DNA of 64,000 nt from Microbacterium bovistercoris. Lineage in GTDB: Bacteria; Actinomycetota; Actinomycetes; Actinomycetales; Microbacteriaceae. The notes under the pieces were generated by a model. That model saw only the letters and a program-made list of their open reading frames with translations. It did not search any database and had not been told where the DNA came from. The position numbers and the translations under genes are program-made. This document shows, in pieces, positions 56,501-63,957 of the stretch (positions within the stretch are counted from its first letter, which is position 1; every line of letters starts with the position of its first letter). The stretch is taken from NCBI RefSeq assembly GCF_003387575.1, contig NZ_QUAB01000044.1:115869-179868 (forward strand), in the 5' to 3' direction.

Positions 56501-58548
56501 CCGGTCGAGATCTTGAAGCCATTCCCGCGGACGATCTCGGCGAGGCGATCGGCGGCACGCTGCCGCGCGTCGGCGCCCTCGATCAGATCGAACTGCAGCG
56601 CGAGTGCGTACGCCGTTGCAGAGTCCGAGAGCAGGCGTCCCGCCGCCGAGACGTACTCGCGCTGGAACGCGGCACGCACCTCTTCGGCGAGCGCACCGAA
56701 GCGCCGTGCATCCTCGTCACGAGAGAGAAGAGCGGCGGCATCCGCGACGATCCGTGACGAACGGGCGAAGTAGGCCGTGGCGACGATTTCGGGATAGGTC
56801 TGCGCGGCCTCCGGCCGCCCCGCCGGTGCGGTTGGATCAAGCCAGTCGCCGAACTGGAACCCCTGCGACCAGATCCGGTCCGCTCCGGCGGCGGCAGTGA
56901 TCTCGTCGACCCACGCCGCCATGCTGTCGAACTGCGATTCCAGGATGCCGAGGTCGCCGTAGGCGCGGTACAGCGTCCACGGCACGACGGTCGCGGCATC
57001 CGCCCACGCCGCCATCGGCCCCTGATAGCCGGTGGTGATCGCCGGCACGACCATCGGCGTGCCGCCGTACAGCCGCTGCTCGGCCGAGAGGTCGCGCAAC
57101 CACGAGGTGAGGAAGCCCGCTGAGTCGTAGAGGAACTCCGCCGTGGGCGCGAACACCTGCAGGTCGCCCGTCCAGCCGAGCCGCTCGTCCCGCTGCGGGC
57201 AGTCCGTCGGCACGTCGACGAAGTTGCCGCGCATGCCCCAGACCGCGTTCTCGTGCAGTCGATCGACGAGCGGATCGGAGGACTCGAACCACCCGGTGCG
57301 GCGCAGATCGGAGTGGAGCACTTCGGCCACCACGTCCGCGGGGTCGAAGTCACCCGGCCATCCGGTGATCTCCGCGTAGCGGAACCCGTGGAACGTGAAC
57401 CGTGGCGCCCACTCCTCCGCGTCACCGCCACGCAGCGTGTAGGTGTCGGTCGCCTTCGCGGCGCGCAGGGGCGCCGTGGCGCGTTCGCCGTGCTCCAGGA
57501 CCTCGGCGTGACGCAGCGTGACCGTGTCGCCCGCGTCGCCCTTCACCCGGATGCGCACTCGACCGACCAGGTTCTGCCCGAAGTCGAGGATCGTCCTGCC
57601 GGACGGGCTGGTCAGCACGTCCTGCGCCACGAGGGTCTCGACGTGTCTGACGGGCGGCCCGTCGGGTGCCACGAGGGTCGTACGATCGAACTCCCGCACC
57701 GCCACCGGGGCCCAGTCGCCGCACTCGTCCGTTCCCGACCACGCGGGATCATGCCGTCGGGCGTCGAAGCCCTCCCCGTCGTAGAGGTCAGCGGCGACGA
57801 TCGGCCCGGCCGCCGTGGTCCAGCCGGGTCCGGACGCCACGACCTGTCGCTCGCCGTCCTCGTACTCGATCTCCAGCTGCACCAGGACGCCGAGCTCCGC
57901 CCCGTACAGCTCGCGACGTCCGTCCCATCCGAGGTGGCCGCGCCACCAGCCGTCGCCCAGCCAGGCGCCGATGGCGTTCGCGCCCGGCGTGATCAGGTCG
58001 CTGACCTCGTATGTCTGATACCGCAGACGGCTCTCGTACGCCGTCCACCCCGGCGCGAGTTCCTGGTCACCCACCCGGACGCCGTTGAGCTCGAGCTCGT
58101 ACAGACCGTGTGCGGTGGCATAGACGCGTGCGCAGCGGATCGCGGCATCCCGAGTCTCGAACGTACCGCGCACGAGCGGAGCGGCGACGGCGACGTCGTC
58201 CGGGCCGACCATCTCGGCGCGCCACTCGGACGCGTCGAGGAGACCCGCCTCGACCACAGCCCAGTCGCTCCACTCGGACATCGTCCCGTCCTCGCCGGTC
58301 ACGCGGACGCGCAGCATCCGTCGTTCACGCGAGGAGAGCGGCCCGAACGGCCACTCCACGAGCACAGACTCGGCGCTGTCCACACCGAGCGTCCCGGCAT
58401 CCGCGTCCTCGATGTCGTAGTGGGTCTGGCGCCATCCCTCGGGCGCGCGTTCGACCACCCAGCTCAGTCGTGGAGCGACTTCACCGATGCCGAGTGCATC
58501 CCGGTGATGTTCGAAGCGGAGCGGGGTGACGACGAGTGAGGCGCTCAT
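53509..58548 (-). CDS. Giant GH78 alpha-L-rhamnosidase / GH3 beta-glucosidase fusion
   Basis: The 1679-residue protein contains two complete glycosidases. Residues about 1-850 are GH78 (RVYATAHGLYELELNGVRVG, ILDFGQNLVGRVRI, DVPTDCPQRDERLGWTGDLQ with Glu455, and GATTIWERW with Glu728). Residues about 950-1600 are GH3 (SLVLVDGPHGVRRQGGEADN, SLKHFAVNSQETERMR, nucleophile Asp1164 in VVSDWGA, a GH3 C domain and a fibronectin-like tail). Each half ends in a similar small helical segment (about 858-930 and 1600-1679), suggesting a fusion of two full-length genes. No signal peptide. Together the two activities would strip rhamnose then glucose from rutinose-, neohesperidose- or saponin-type chains. 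Confidence 0.93.
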   Translation of the reverse strand: MSASLVVTPLRFEHHRDALGIGEVAPRLSWVVERAPEGWRQTHYDIEDADAGTLGVDSAESVLVEWPFGPLSSRERRMLRVRVTGEDGTMSEWSDWAVVEAGLLDASEWRAEMVGPDDVAVAAPLVRGTFETRDAAIRCARVYATAHGLYELELNGVRVGDQELAPGWTAYESRLRYQTYEVSDLITPGANAIGAWLGDGWWRGHLGWDGRRELYGAELGVLVQLEIEYEDGERQVVASGPGWTTAAGPIVAADLYDGEGFDARRHDPAWSGTDECGDWAPVAVREFDRTTLVAPDGPPVRHVETLVAQDVLTSPSGRTILDFGQNLVGRVRIRVKGDAGDTVTLRHAEVLEHGERATAPLRAAKATDTYTLRGGDAEEWAPRFTFHGFRYAEITGWPGDFDPADVVAEVLHSDLRRTGWFESSDPLVDRLHENAVWGMRGNFVDVPTDCPQRDERLGWTGDLQVFAPTAEFLYDSAGFLTSWLRDLSAEQRLYGGTPMVVPAITTGYQGPMAAWADAATVVPWTLYRAYGDLGILESQFDSMAAWVDEITAAAGADRIWSQGFQFGDWLDPTAPAGRPEAAQTYPEIVATAYFARSSRIVADAAALLSRDEDARRFGALAEEVRAAFQREYVSAAGRLLSDSATAYALALQFDLIEGADARQRAADRLAEIVRGNGFKISTGFVGTPLICDALSAGGHADVAYRLLLQTEAPSWLYTVKQGATTIWERWDSLLPDGTVNPSGMTSFNHYAFGSVADWLHRVVAGLAPAEPGYRRIRIAPQPPRTGLMSAAARLETPYGEASVSWTLADGAVTVSATVPVGATADVMLPSGRTAVVEHGAHQWSEPFEVDSTERAVVTVDTSMGALIDDADAMAVFMGVVTKYVPEAAAHMSGGLNGRDDITPRQVAGMMPHSDAFLADLERGFAAVSAGDPAPDDLFAPAEPDVDDGLVDAAGMLSGRDFWSTHEGDGIRSLVLVDGPHGVRRQGGEADNLGFNESLPATCFPPGVALGSTWNPDLIREVGEALGREARALDVDVLLGPAINIKRSPLGGRTFEYFSEDPLLTGVLATEYVHGVQSTGVGASLKHFAVNSQETERMRVSAEVDDRALREIYLPAFERVVTEAQPVTVMSSYNAINGVFSSENEWLLTELLRGEWGFDGLVVSDWGAIKDRVDALRAGLDLEMPGTGDEGRNAIVAAVRDGRVDRAVVDRAIDRLRRLAERTAVVAPADLTDMDAHHALARRAAGEAVVLLRNERDTLPLRRGQRIAVLGELAVKPQYQGGGSSHVNVTRLDIPLDELRAALGDLVYAPGYATDPAADAAMLLEHARAAAEAADVAVVFVGLQEKDQSEGFDRTHLDLPAEHVALIQAVAAVAERTVVVLSNGGVVSLEPWHDSVDAIVEGWVLGQAAGGALADVLTGVVNPSGRLAESIPFRLQDTPTYLNFPGENEIVRHGEGVFVGYRWYTTAEQPVRYSFGHGLSYTTFAYEGLEVSASGTDTAAARVTVRNEGAVAGAEVVQLYVAPAASSVRRPVRELAAFTKVRLEPGESAVVEFALDRRAFAYWDIVKERWFVEPGTHRVELGRSSADIVASAGVPLEGDIDKPAPLTLESTVGDWFGHPVVGPALMQEMTAGASAEQLAAASENENMLKMVESMPMGQFARFPGVEIPDAALEQLMALSG

Positions 58549-58568
58549 GATGCGGATTCTCCCGGGGA

Positions 58569-59909
58569 TCAGCGAACGGAACGGATGCGGAGGACGACGA
58601 GCCCTCCGAGCAGTACGAGTGCGGCGGCGATGACATAGAGCAGCGTGTAGTTCTTCTCAGCCCCGCCGGCACCGAGAAGGAGGATCCCCGATGCCACCAG
58701 CGGCGCGACGGACTGCGGGATCGAGGTGGCGAACCCGGTGATGCCCATGAAGCGGCCGGCATCCGTGCTCTTCTCGGGCAGGACGTCCAGCAGCAGGGCC
58801 TGGTCGACCGCGGAGAACATCCCGATGCCTGCGGACACGATCAGCGAGCCGGTGATGAGCGAGGCCAGATCACCGGTGAACGCCATCAGCAGCATCCCCG
58901 CAGCCATCAGCGCGCCGCCGAGGAGGACGAAGATCTTTCGGCGCCGCAGGCGGTCGGACAGGAATCCGCCGCCGAGTGCGCCCGCCGTCACAGCGAGCAC
59001 CCCCACGCCGCCCAGAGCCGCGATGATGCCGGCGACCTCCGTCACGGCTACGCCGAGTCGGCTGGCGAAGAAGAACGCCGTGAAGGTGGTGTTCAGGGTG
59101 AGGCCGAAGTAGAACAGGAAGCGGCCGAGCCAGTTGATCGAGAAGTCCGGGTACTGCGCCGGGTTGTAGAAGTACTTCTTGAGCAGCCCGGTCAGGCCAA
59201 TGCGCTCGCGCGGGAGCGCGCGGCTGTCATCCTCGTGCACGAGCGTGACGAACAGCGTGACGAGGGCCACACCGACCACACCGGGGATGAGGAACAGGAG
59301 CAGCGGGTCTCCGGTCACACCGACCGTGAGGATCACGCCGAACACGGGGGCGACCTGGGTGGCGAAGCCGGTGAGGCCGGCCACCTTTCCCCGCTGCGAC
59401 TCGGGAAGGCGGTCTGCGGTCGAGATCTGCAGGTTGCTGAGGACTGTTCCCCAACCCCACTGCGCGAGCACCCACCCTGCACCGAGAACGAGAAGCGACG
59501 GAGCGAGCGCCATCACCACCAGGGACACGACCCCCATGACCATCCCACCCACCATGAACGGGCGGCGGCGCCCGAACCGGGTGCGCGTGCGGTCGCTCCA
59601 CACGCCCATGAACGGGGCCGTCAGCATGACGAACAGGGCGCCGGCGCCGGTGATGTAACCGAGCACCTCATCGTGCCCTGGAGCGAGATCGGCGACCCGG
59701 ATCGAGAGCGAAATGGCGAGCGGTGTGATGAATGCCATGAACACGCCGAACTGCGCCAGCACCATGAACCAGATGTAGCGGGCGCCCACATCGGGCAGAT
59801 CGGCGGGCGGCGCCGCGAGCTCTTCGACGACGAGAGAGTCAGCAGCGGGAGCGGAGAGGGGTGAGGGCAACGGGGTGACGAGAGGATCGTCATTGCTGGG
59901 GGTCGTCAT
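58569..59909 (-). CDS. MFS sugar/glycoside transporter (GPH-like)
   Basis: The 446-residue permease has 12 predicted helices and the cytosolic loop GVWSDRTRTRFGRRRPFMVG, a hallmark of glycoside-pentoside-hexuronide and sucrose-type symporters, with a repeat GGGFLSDRLRRRKIFVLLG after helix 8. The N-terminal ~40 residues are polar and Pro-rich. GGAG lies at good distance before the ATG at 59909. It is the first gene of the operon with the GH78-GH3 fusion (20 bases downstream), the esterase and the second GH78, and its role is very probably import of the intact rhamnoside. Confidence 0.92.
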   Translation of the reverse strand: MTTPSNDDPLVTPLPSPLSAPAADSLVVEELAAPPADLPDVGARYIWFMVLAQFGVFMAFITPLAISLSIRVADLAPGHDEVLGYITGAGALFVMLTAPFMGVWSDRTRTRFGRRRPFMVGGMVMGVVSLVVMALAPSLLVLGAGWVLAQWGWGTVLSNLQISTADRLPESQRGKVAGLTGFATQVAPVFGVILTVGVTGDPLLLFLIPGVVGVALVTLFVTLVHEDDSRALPRERIGLTGLLKKYFYNPAQYPDFSINWLGRFLFYFGLTLNTTFTAFFFASRLGVAVTEVAGIIAALGGVGVLAVTAGALGGGFLSDRLRRRKIFVLLGGALMAAGMLLMAFTGDLASLITGSLIVSAGIGMFSAVDQALLLDVLPEKSTDAGRFMGITGFATSIPQSVAPLVASGILLLGAGGAEKNYTLLYVIAAALVLLGGLVVLRIRSVR

Positions 59910-59930
59910 GTGGACTCCATTGTCAGAGAA

Positions 59931-59987
59931 CTAGCACGCGCTAGCGGGTGATCAGGATGCTACGTTGCTGTCACTAGCGCGCGCAAG
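59931..59987. promoter_or_regulatory. Two LacI-type palindromic operators in the divergent gap
   Basis: CTAGCACGCGCTAG at 59931-59944 is an even palindrome with a central CG and one mismatched pair; CTAGCGCGCGCAAG at 59974-59987 is a second, weaker copy 43 bases away. Both lie between the MFS gene and the lacI gene. LacI-family sites are of this form, and the pair allows looping and joint control of both transcripts. Confidence 0.7.
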
Positions 59988-60004
59988 CCCCAGAGGAGAA
60001 TCGG

Positions 60005-60997
60005 ATGCCGAGAACCGCCGTGAAGCGGGTGACCGCCGCCGATGTCGCTCGTTCGCTCGGTCTCTCCCGAGCCACCGTCGGCTTCGTCCTCAACGACACA
60101 CCGGGGCAGACGATCCCCGAGGCCACCCGCGAACGCGTGCTCGCAGAGGCGAAGCGCCTGGGCTACCGGGCGAACTCGGCGGCGCAGGCGCTGGCGAGTG
60201 GTCGCAGCAGGATCATCCTGCTCGTTCTCCCCGACTGGCCGCTCGAGTACAGCATGCGCAGCCACCTCGACGAGGCGTCGCTGGTGCTCGATCAGGCCGG
60301 GTATTCGCTCGTCACGATGACCCCGCACCCCGGTGGGCAGGCGCGCCCCCTGTGGGAGACCCTGCGGCCGGACGTCGTGCTCGGCATGATGCCTTTCGAC
60401 GCACAGAGAATCGAGGAGATCCGCGCGACCGGCGTACAGCACGTGATCCCGCCCACGCCCGCAGGCGAGAACGGAACCGCCGGCGACCTCGGGTTCGCTG
60501 ACGGGCCCCGGCTTCAGGTGGAGCACCTCGTCGAGCGCGGGCGAACGCGGCTGGCCTTCGCGCGATCTGACGACCCCCGCATCGCCGATCTCGTGTCACA
60601 ACGACGAGCGCTCGCGGCGAAGACGCTGGCGGACCGTACCGGCGACGGCCTGCTCGCCGAAGCCGCGGTCTCCCCATCGAACGCCGGCGCGACCGTCGCC
60701 GAGTGGATCGCGGCGGGCGTCGACGGCGTCATCGCGTACAACGACGAGATCGCGGCTCTCGTGCTCGGCGCGGCTCTCCGCGCGGGCATCCAGGTGCCGG
60801 AGGATCTCGCGATCATCGGGCATGACGACACGCCGGTCGCGCAGCTCGTCGTGCCTTCTCTCTCGAGCGTGCGCATCGACAGCGCCGGACTCGGCCGCTA
60901 CCTCGCCGCTCTCGCGCTCAGCGCCGCGACGGGCGCCGCGCCTCCGGCTGCGGGGCCGGAGACGGACGCCCAACTCGTGATCCGCGAGACCACCTGA
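60005..60997 (+). CDS. LacI family regulator of the rhamnoside locus
   Basis: The 330-residue regulator has the LacI helix-turn-helix (TAADVARSLGLSRATVGFVL followed by NDTPGQTIPEATRERVLAEA), with Gly-Phe in place of the common SxxLN pattern, and a periplasmic-binding-protein-like effector domain (GVDGVIAYNDEIAALVLGAA, then LAIIGHDDTPVAQLVVPSLS). GAGGAGA precedes the ATG at 60005. It is divergent from the MFS-GH78/GH3 operon and likely represses it until a sugar released from the substrate, such as rhamnose, binds. It is convergent with the GH95 gene. Confidence 0.94.
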   Translation: MPRTAVKRVTAADVARSLGLSRATVGFVLNDTPGQTIPEATRERVLAEAKRLGYRANSAAQALASGRSRIILLVLPDWPLEYSMRSHLDEASLVLDQAGYSLVTMTPHPGGQARPLWETLRPDVVLGMMPFDAQRIEEIRATGVQHVIPPTPAGENGTAGDLGFADGPRLQVEHLVERGRTRLAFARSDDPRIADLVSQRRALAAKTLADRTGDGLLAEAAVSPSNAGATVAEWIAAGVDGVIAYNDEIAALVLGAALRAGIQVPEDLAIIGHDDTPVAQLVVPSLSSVRIDSAGLGRYLAALALSAATGAAPPAAGPETDAQLVIRETT

Positions 60998-61044
60998 GGC
61001 GCGGCGGGGGCTCGGAGATCCGATCTAGGTGAGCGGCTCAGTCG

Positions 61045-63312
61045 TCAGGCGCTCCGCCGGAAGTCCGCTGGACGGATCCTCGCCTCGCCGTCGATCCGGA
61101 CCTCAGTCACCTCTCCGCCGTAGCGGAGCATGACCGTCACCGGTTCGGCGGAACGCAACGTCGCCTCGACAAGCTCGCCGCCGTCCCACGTGAGATCGAC
61201 ATCGACCCCGGGTCGCGCCCGCAGGCCGGTTGCCGATCCGGACGCCAGTTGACGCGGAACGGCCGGCAGAAGCTCGATGCCGTCGTGACTCTGCAGCAGG
61301 CATTCGACGAGCGCACCCGGGAACCCGAGGTTCGCGTCGATCTGGAACGGCGGATGCGCGGCGAACATGTTCGGGTACAGGCCGCCGGCCTCGCCGCGGT
61401 CCCCTGCCTCGCGGAAGACGAGAGCGAGCAGATCCGACACCTTGTCCGCGCGTCGCAGGCGCGCCCAGAGGTACAGCTTCCAGACCAGCGACCATCCGGT
61501 GGAGTCGTCGCCGCGCCGCTCCAGGGCGCGGACCGCAGCCTGGAGCGCATCCTCGGACCACCGGCCGTCTCCCGGATACAGGCCGTAGAGCGAGCTCACG
61601 TGCCGGTGCTGCGGATCGGCTTCGCGCCGATCCTCGGACCACTCCCGGATGATGCCGTCGGCCGTGGCGGCCGGGTCAGCAGGCAGTTCCTCGAGCCGCA
61701 CCCCCGCACGCCGGACGATCTCGTCATCGCCCGCGTCGACGAGATCGGCCAGTCTCCGCACGATACCGAGCAGATCGCGGATCAGCTGCAGGTCCATCGC
61801 CGTCACGGTGTCCAGCGCCACCTCGCGTCCGTCGTCGTCGAGATAGGTGTTCTCCGGCGAGGTCGACGGCGAGGTGGACCACCCCTGGCCGTCCCGGTGT
61901 TGCCAGTCGAGCACGAACTCCGCCGCACCGCGCGCGATGGGCCAGAGACGCCGCAACTCATCGGCATCCGCGGCACCGAACTCCACGGCATCCCAGAGGG
62001 AACGGACCAACCAGGGTGCGGCCATCGGCCAGTGCACCCAGCGGGCATCGCCGGCGCCTGCACCGACCGGCGACGAGAACAGCCAGATGTCCGAGTTGTG
62101 GTGGGCGGTCCAGCCGCCCGCGCCGTACAGGCGCCGGGCGGTGTCCTGCCCCTTCGCTGAGAGGCCTTCGACGAAGTCGAAGAGCGGGCCGGCCGCCTCG
62201 GACAGGTTGGTCGAGTGCGCTGACCAGTAGTTCATCTGGGTGTTGATGTTGATCGTGTAGTTGCTGCTCCACGGTGGTCGCATCGAGTCGTTCCAGATGC
62301 CCTGCAGCGTCGCGGGCACGCCGCCGGGGCGCGACGAGCAGATCAGCAGATACCGGCCGACGTCGAAGAGCAGGGCGCCGAGTCCGGGGTCCGCAGCGAG
62401 CGGATGCTCGGGATCGGCGAACGCGGATGCCAGGCGATCGGGGATCAGTGCGGCCGGGGCGACGGGTGCGTCGAAGCGCAGACGCGCGCGGTCGAAGAGC
62501 CGCGCATGCTCCGCCGACGCGGCGCGGAAGATCTCCTCAGCCGGGGTGCTCACCGCCGCATCGATCCGTCGACGAGCGCGTTCCCTCGCCGCGGCCAGGG
62601 AACCGAGTGGCCCGCCGAAGCCTTCGAAGGTGGTCTCCGCTGCCAGCAGGATGAGCCAGCCGCCGTCGCTGGGTTGCGCCCTCGCGAGGATCACGCCGCG
62701 CAGGGCCGCGCCCTCGGTCTCGTCCCACTCGGCCGCGGCGAAGCCCGCCTCGTGCGCGGGGGCGACATCCGACGGGAATCGCACCAGTAGCTCGATCCCG
62801 TCCGGCGCTGATGAGCGACCGATCTCGGCCAGTTCCGTCTCCAACTCGATCGTGGGGCGCACCGAGGTCTCGATGGCCAGCACGCCGAGCGGCGCCGACA
62901 CGACGGTGCGCTCGGTGAGGTCCGTCGTGGACATCTCGTGGATCGAGGTCGCCAGGTCGAGGCTTCGGCGGTATTCCCCCGCGGTCGCGGAGCGCCGCAC
63001 GATGAGACGGCCGATCGGCAGGAACGCCTGGCTGTACCTCGCCTGGATCGGCAGAAGCGCCTCTGCTGCGGCGACCGCGTCGGACCGCCGAAGCGCCTCT
63101 CGCGAGGCGGCGAGCGCCGCAGCCGCGTCCTCCGGTGTCACTCCCACGCCGCGCGCCTCGGACTCAGGGCTGCCCGACCAGCCCGCCTCGTGGTTGAGCC
63201 GCACCACGAGCCGGTCGACTCCGCCGTCGATCATCGCTCCGAGGGAGCCATTGCCGAGCGGCAGGCACTCCAGCCAGTCCGTCGCAGGTTTGTCGTAGTC
63301 GAGTCGGGTCAT
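61045..63312 (-). CDS. GH95 family glycosidase (alpha-L-fucosidase/galactosidase type)
   Basis: The 755-residue protein begins MTRLDYDKPATDWLECLPLG with NGSLGAMIDGG and LNHEAGWSG, the N-terminal beta domain of GH95. The (alpha/alpha)6 barrel has TININTQMNYW with Asn355 and Asn357, SPSTSPENTY with Glu487 and FQIDANLGF with Asp659, matching Asn421, Asn423, Glu566 and Asp766 of the Bifidobacterium AfcA fucosidase. It inverts alpha-1,2-L-fucosyl or L-galactosyl linkages. No signal peptide is present. It is near the rhamnoside operon but on a separate transcript (its start is beyond the convergent lacI), so joint control is unproven. Confidence 0.92.
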   Translation of the reverse strand: MTRLDYDKPATDWLECLPLGNGSLGAMIDGGVDRLVVRLNHEAGWSGSPESEARGVGVTPEDAAAALAASREALRRSDAVAAAEALLPIQARYSQAFLPIGRLIVRRSATAGEYRRSLDLATSIHEMSTTDLTERTVVSAPLGVLAIETSVRPTIELETELAEIGRSSAPDGIELLVRFPSDVAPAHEAGFAAAEWDETEGAALRGVILARAQPSDGGWLILLAAETTFEGFGGPLGSLAAARERARRRIDAAVSTPAEEIFRAASAEHARLFDRARLRFDAPVAPAALIPDRLASAFADPEHPLAADPGLGALLFDVGRYLLICSSRPGGVPATLQGIWNDSMRPPWSSNYTININTQMNYWSAHSTNLSEAAGPLFDFVEGLSAKGQDTARRLYGAGGWTAHHNSDIWLFSSPVGAGAGDARWVHWPMAAPWLVRSLWDAVEFGAADADELRRLWPIARGAAEFVLDWQHRDGQGWSTSPSTSPENTYLDDDGREVALDTVTAMDLQLIRDLLGIVRRLADLVDAGDDEIVRRAGVRLEELPADPAATADGIIREWSEDRREADPQHRHVSSLYGLYPGDGRWSEDALQAAVRALERRGDDSTGWSLVWKLYLWARLRRADKVSDLLALVFREAGDRGEAGGLYPNMFAAHPPFQIDANLGFPGALVECLLQSHDGIELLPAVPRQLASGSATGLRARPGVDVDLTWDGGELVEATLRSAEPVTVMLRYGGEVTEVRIDGEARIRPADFRRSA

Positions 63313-63378
63313 CGAGGCTCCTTCTCAGGGCGTGTGGCTGGAAGACGGGCCACGCCGAGCTGATCGTTCAGCCGCGCG

Positions 63379-63675
63379 CTACTCGTCGGCGGTGATGCGC
63401 CGGTTGTGCAGCGGAATCGCGACAAGGCCCGGCAGCAACGCCATGACAAGAACCGCGATCGCCGAATATCCCAAGGCCGGCACGAGAAAAGCCGCGGAGG
63501 CTGTCACGAGCGCGATTCCCACGACTCGCAAGCCGATCGCTGCTCGAGGGGTGACCTCAGGCCTTCGCCAGTACGGGAGCCGCCGGCCGGCGTTCGCTTC
63601 GGTGACCACCTTCACGGATTGGTAGAAGACAGCACCACCGGCGAAGACTCCGAGCCAGGCCACCAGGTCGATCAT
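63379..63675 (-). CDS. Small membrane protein of unknown function
   Basis: The 98-residue protein from the ATG at 63675 has a first helix (MIDLVAWLGVFAGGAVFYQS) and two further helices at about residues 45-90 (IGLRVVGIALVTASAAFLVP and YSAIAVLVMALLPGLVAIPL). A positively charged loop (RRLPYWRRPEVTP) separates them. It ends 66 bases before the GH95 gene on the same strand. No family is recognised; the longer in-frame start at 63711 adds only a basic tail. Confidence 0.65.
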   Translation of the reverse strand: MIDLVAWLGVFAGGAVFYQSVKVVTEANAGRRLPYWRRPEVTPRAAIGLRVVGIALVTASAAFLVPALGYSAIAVLVMALLPGLVAIPLHNRRITADE

Positions 63676-63711
63676 CCGACCATCCGACCACTCGCGGCGT
63701 TGCCGGCGCAA

Positions 63712-63830
63712 CCCTCGGCGGGGCGGGGAACCTCGAGTCCTTCGCGATCCCGTCCGGCGCGCACCTCACGACGGGATTTGAGTCCCTCGCGGCCACTCCA
63801 CGCGCCGCCTCGATCGCGCGTCGGCTTGCA
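63712..63830 (-). other. tRNA-like relics next to tRNA-Ser
   Basis: At 63769-63800 the plus strand contains GACGGGATTTGAGTCCCTCG and GGCCACTCCA. This resembles the T-arm and variable-arm part of the tRNA-Ser at the window end (GGATTTGAACCCTCGG and GACTCCAC) with small indels. A second related stretch, CCTCGAGTCCTTCGCGATCC, lies at 63731-63750. No full cloverleaf can be drawn from either, and the acceptor ends are missing. No gene is seen from 63676 to 63950. Confidence 0.4.
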
Positions 63831-63900
63831 TTGCGCGCAGGTGGGCGGCGCGCGGAGCCTCCGGCCGCGTGGGGCCCCGTTGTTCGAAGTGCCACCCCTC

Positions 63901-63957
63901 TCCGCCAATGCGAAACGGCCCCTGGACTTCGTCCTGGGGCCGTTTCGCATTGGCGGA
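63901..63957. terminator. 22-bp inverted repeat that includes the tRNA-Ser 3' end
   Basis: Arms 63901-63922 and 63936-63957 are perfectly complementary over 22 bases, with a 13-base loop that can itself pair (GGAC/GTCC). On the minus strand the first arm begins with the last seven bases of the tRNA (TCCGCCA) and runs through the spacer, so the full hairpin copies the tRNA end. It probably works as the tRNA terminator, but the overlap with the mature end is unusual. Confidence 0.7.
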
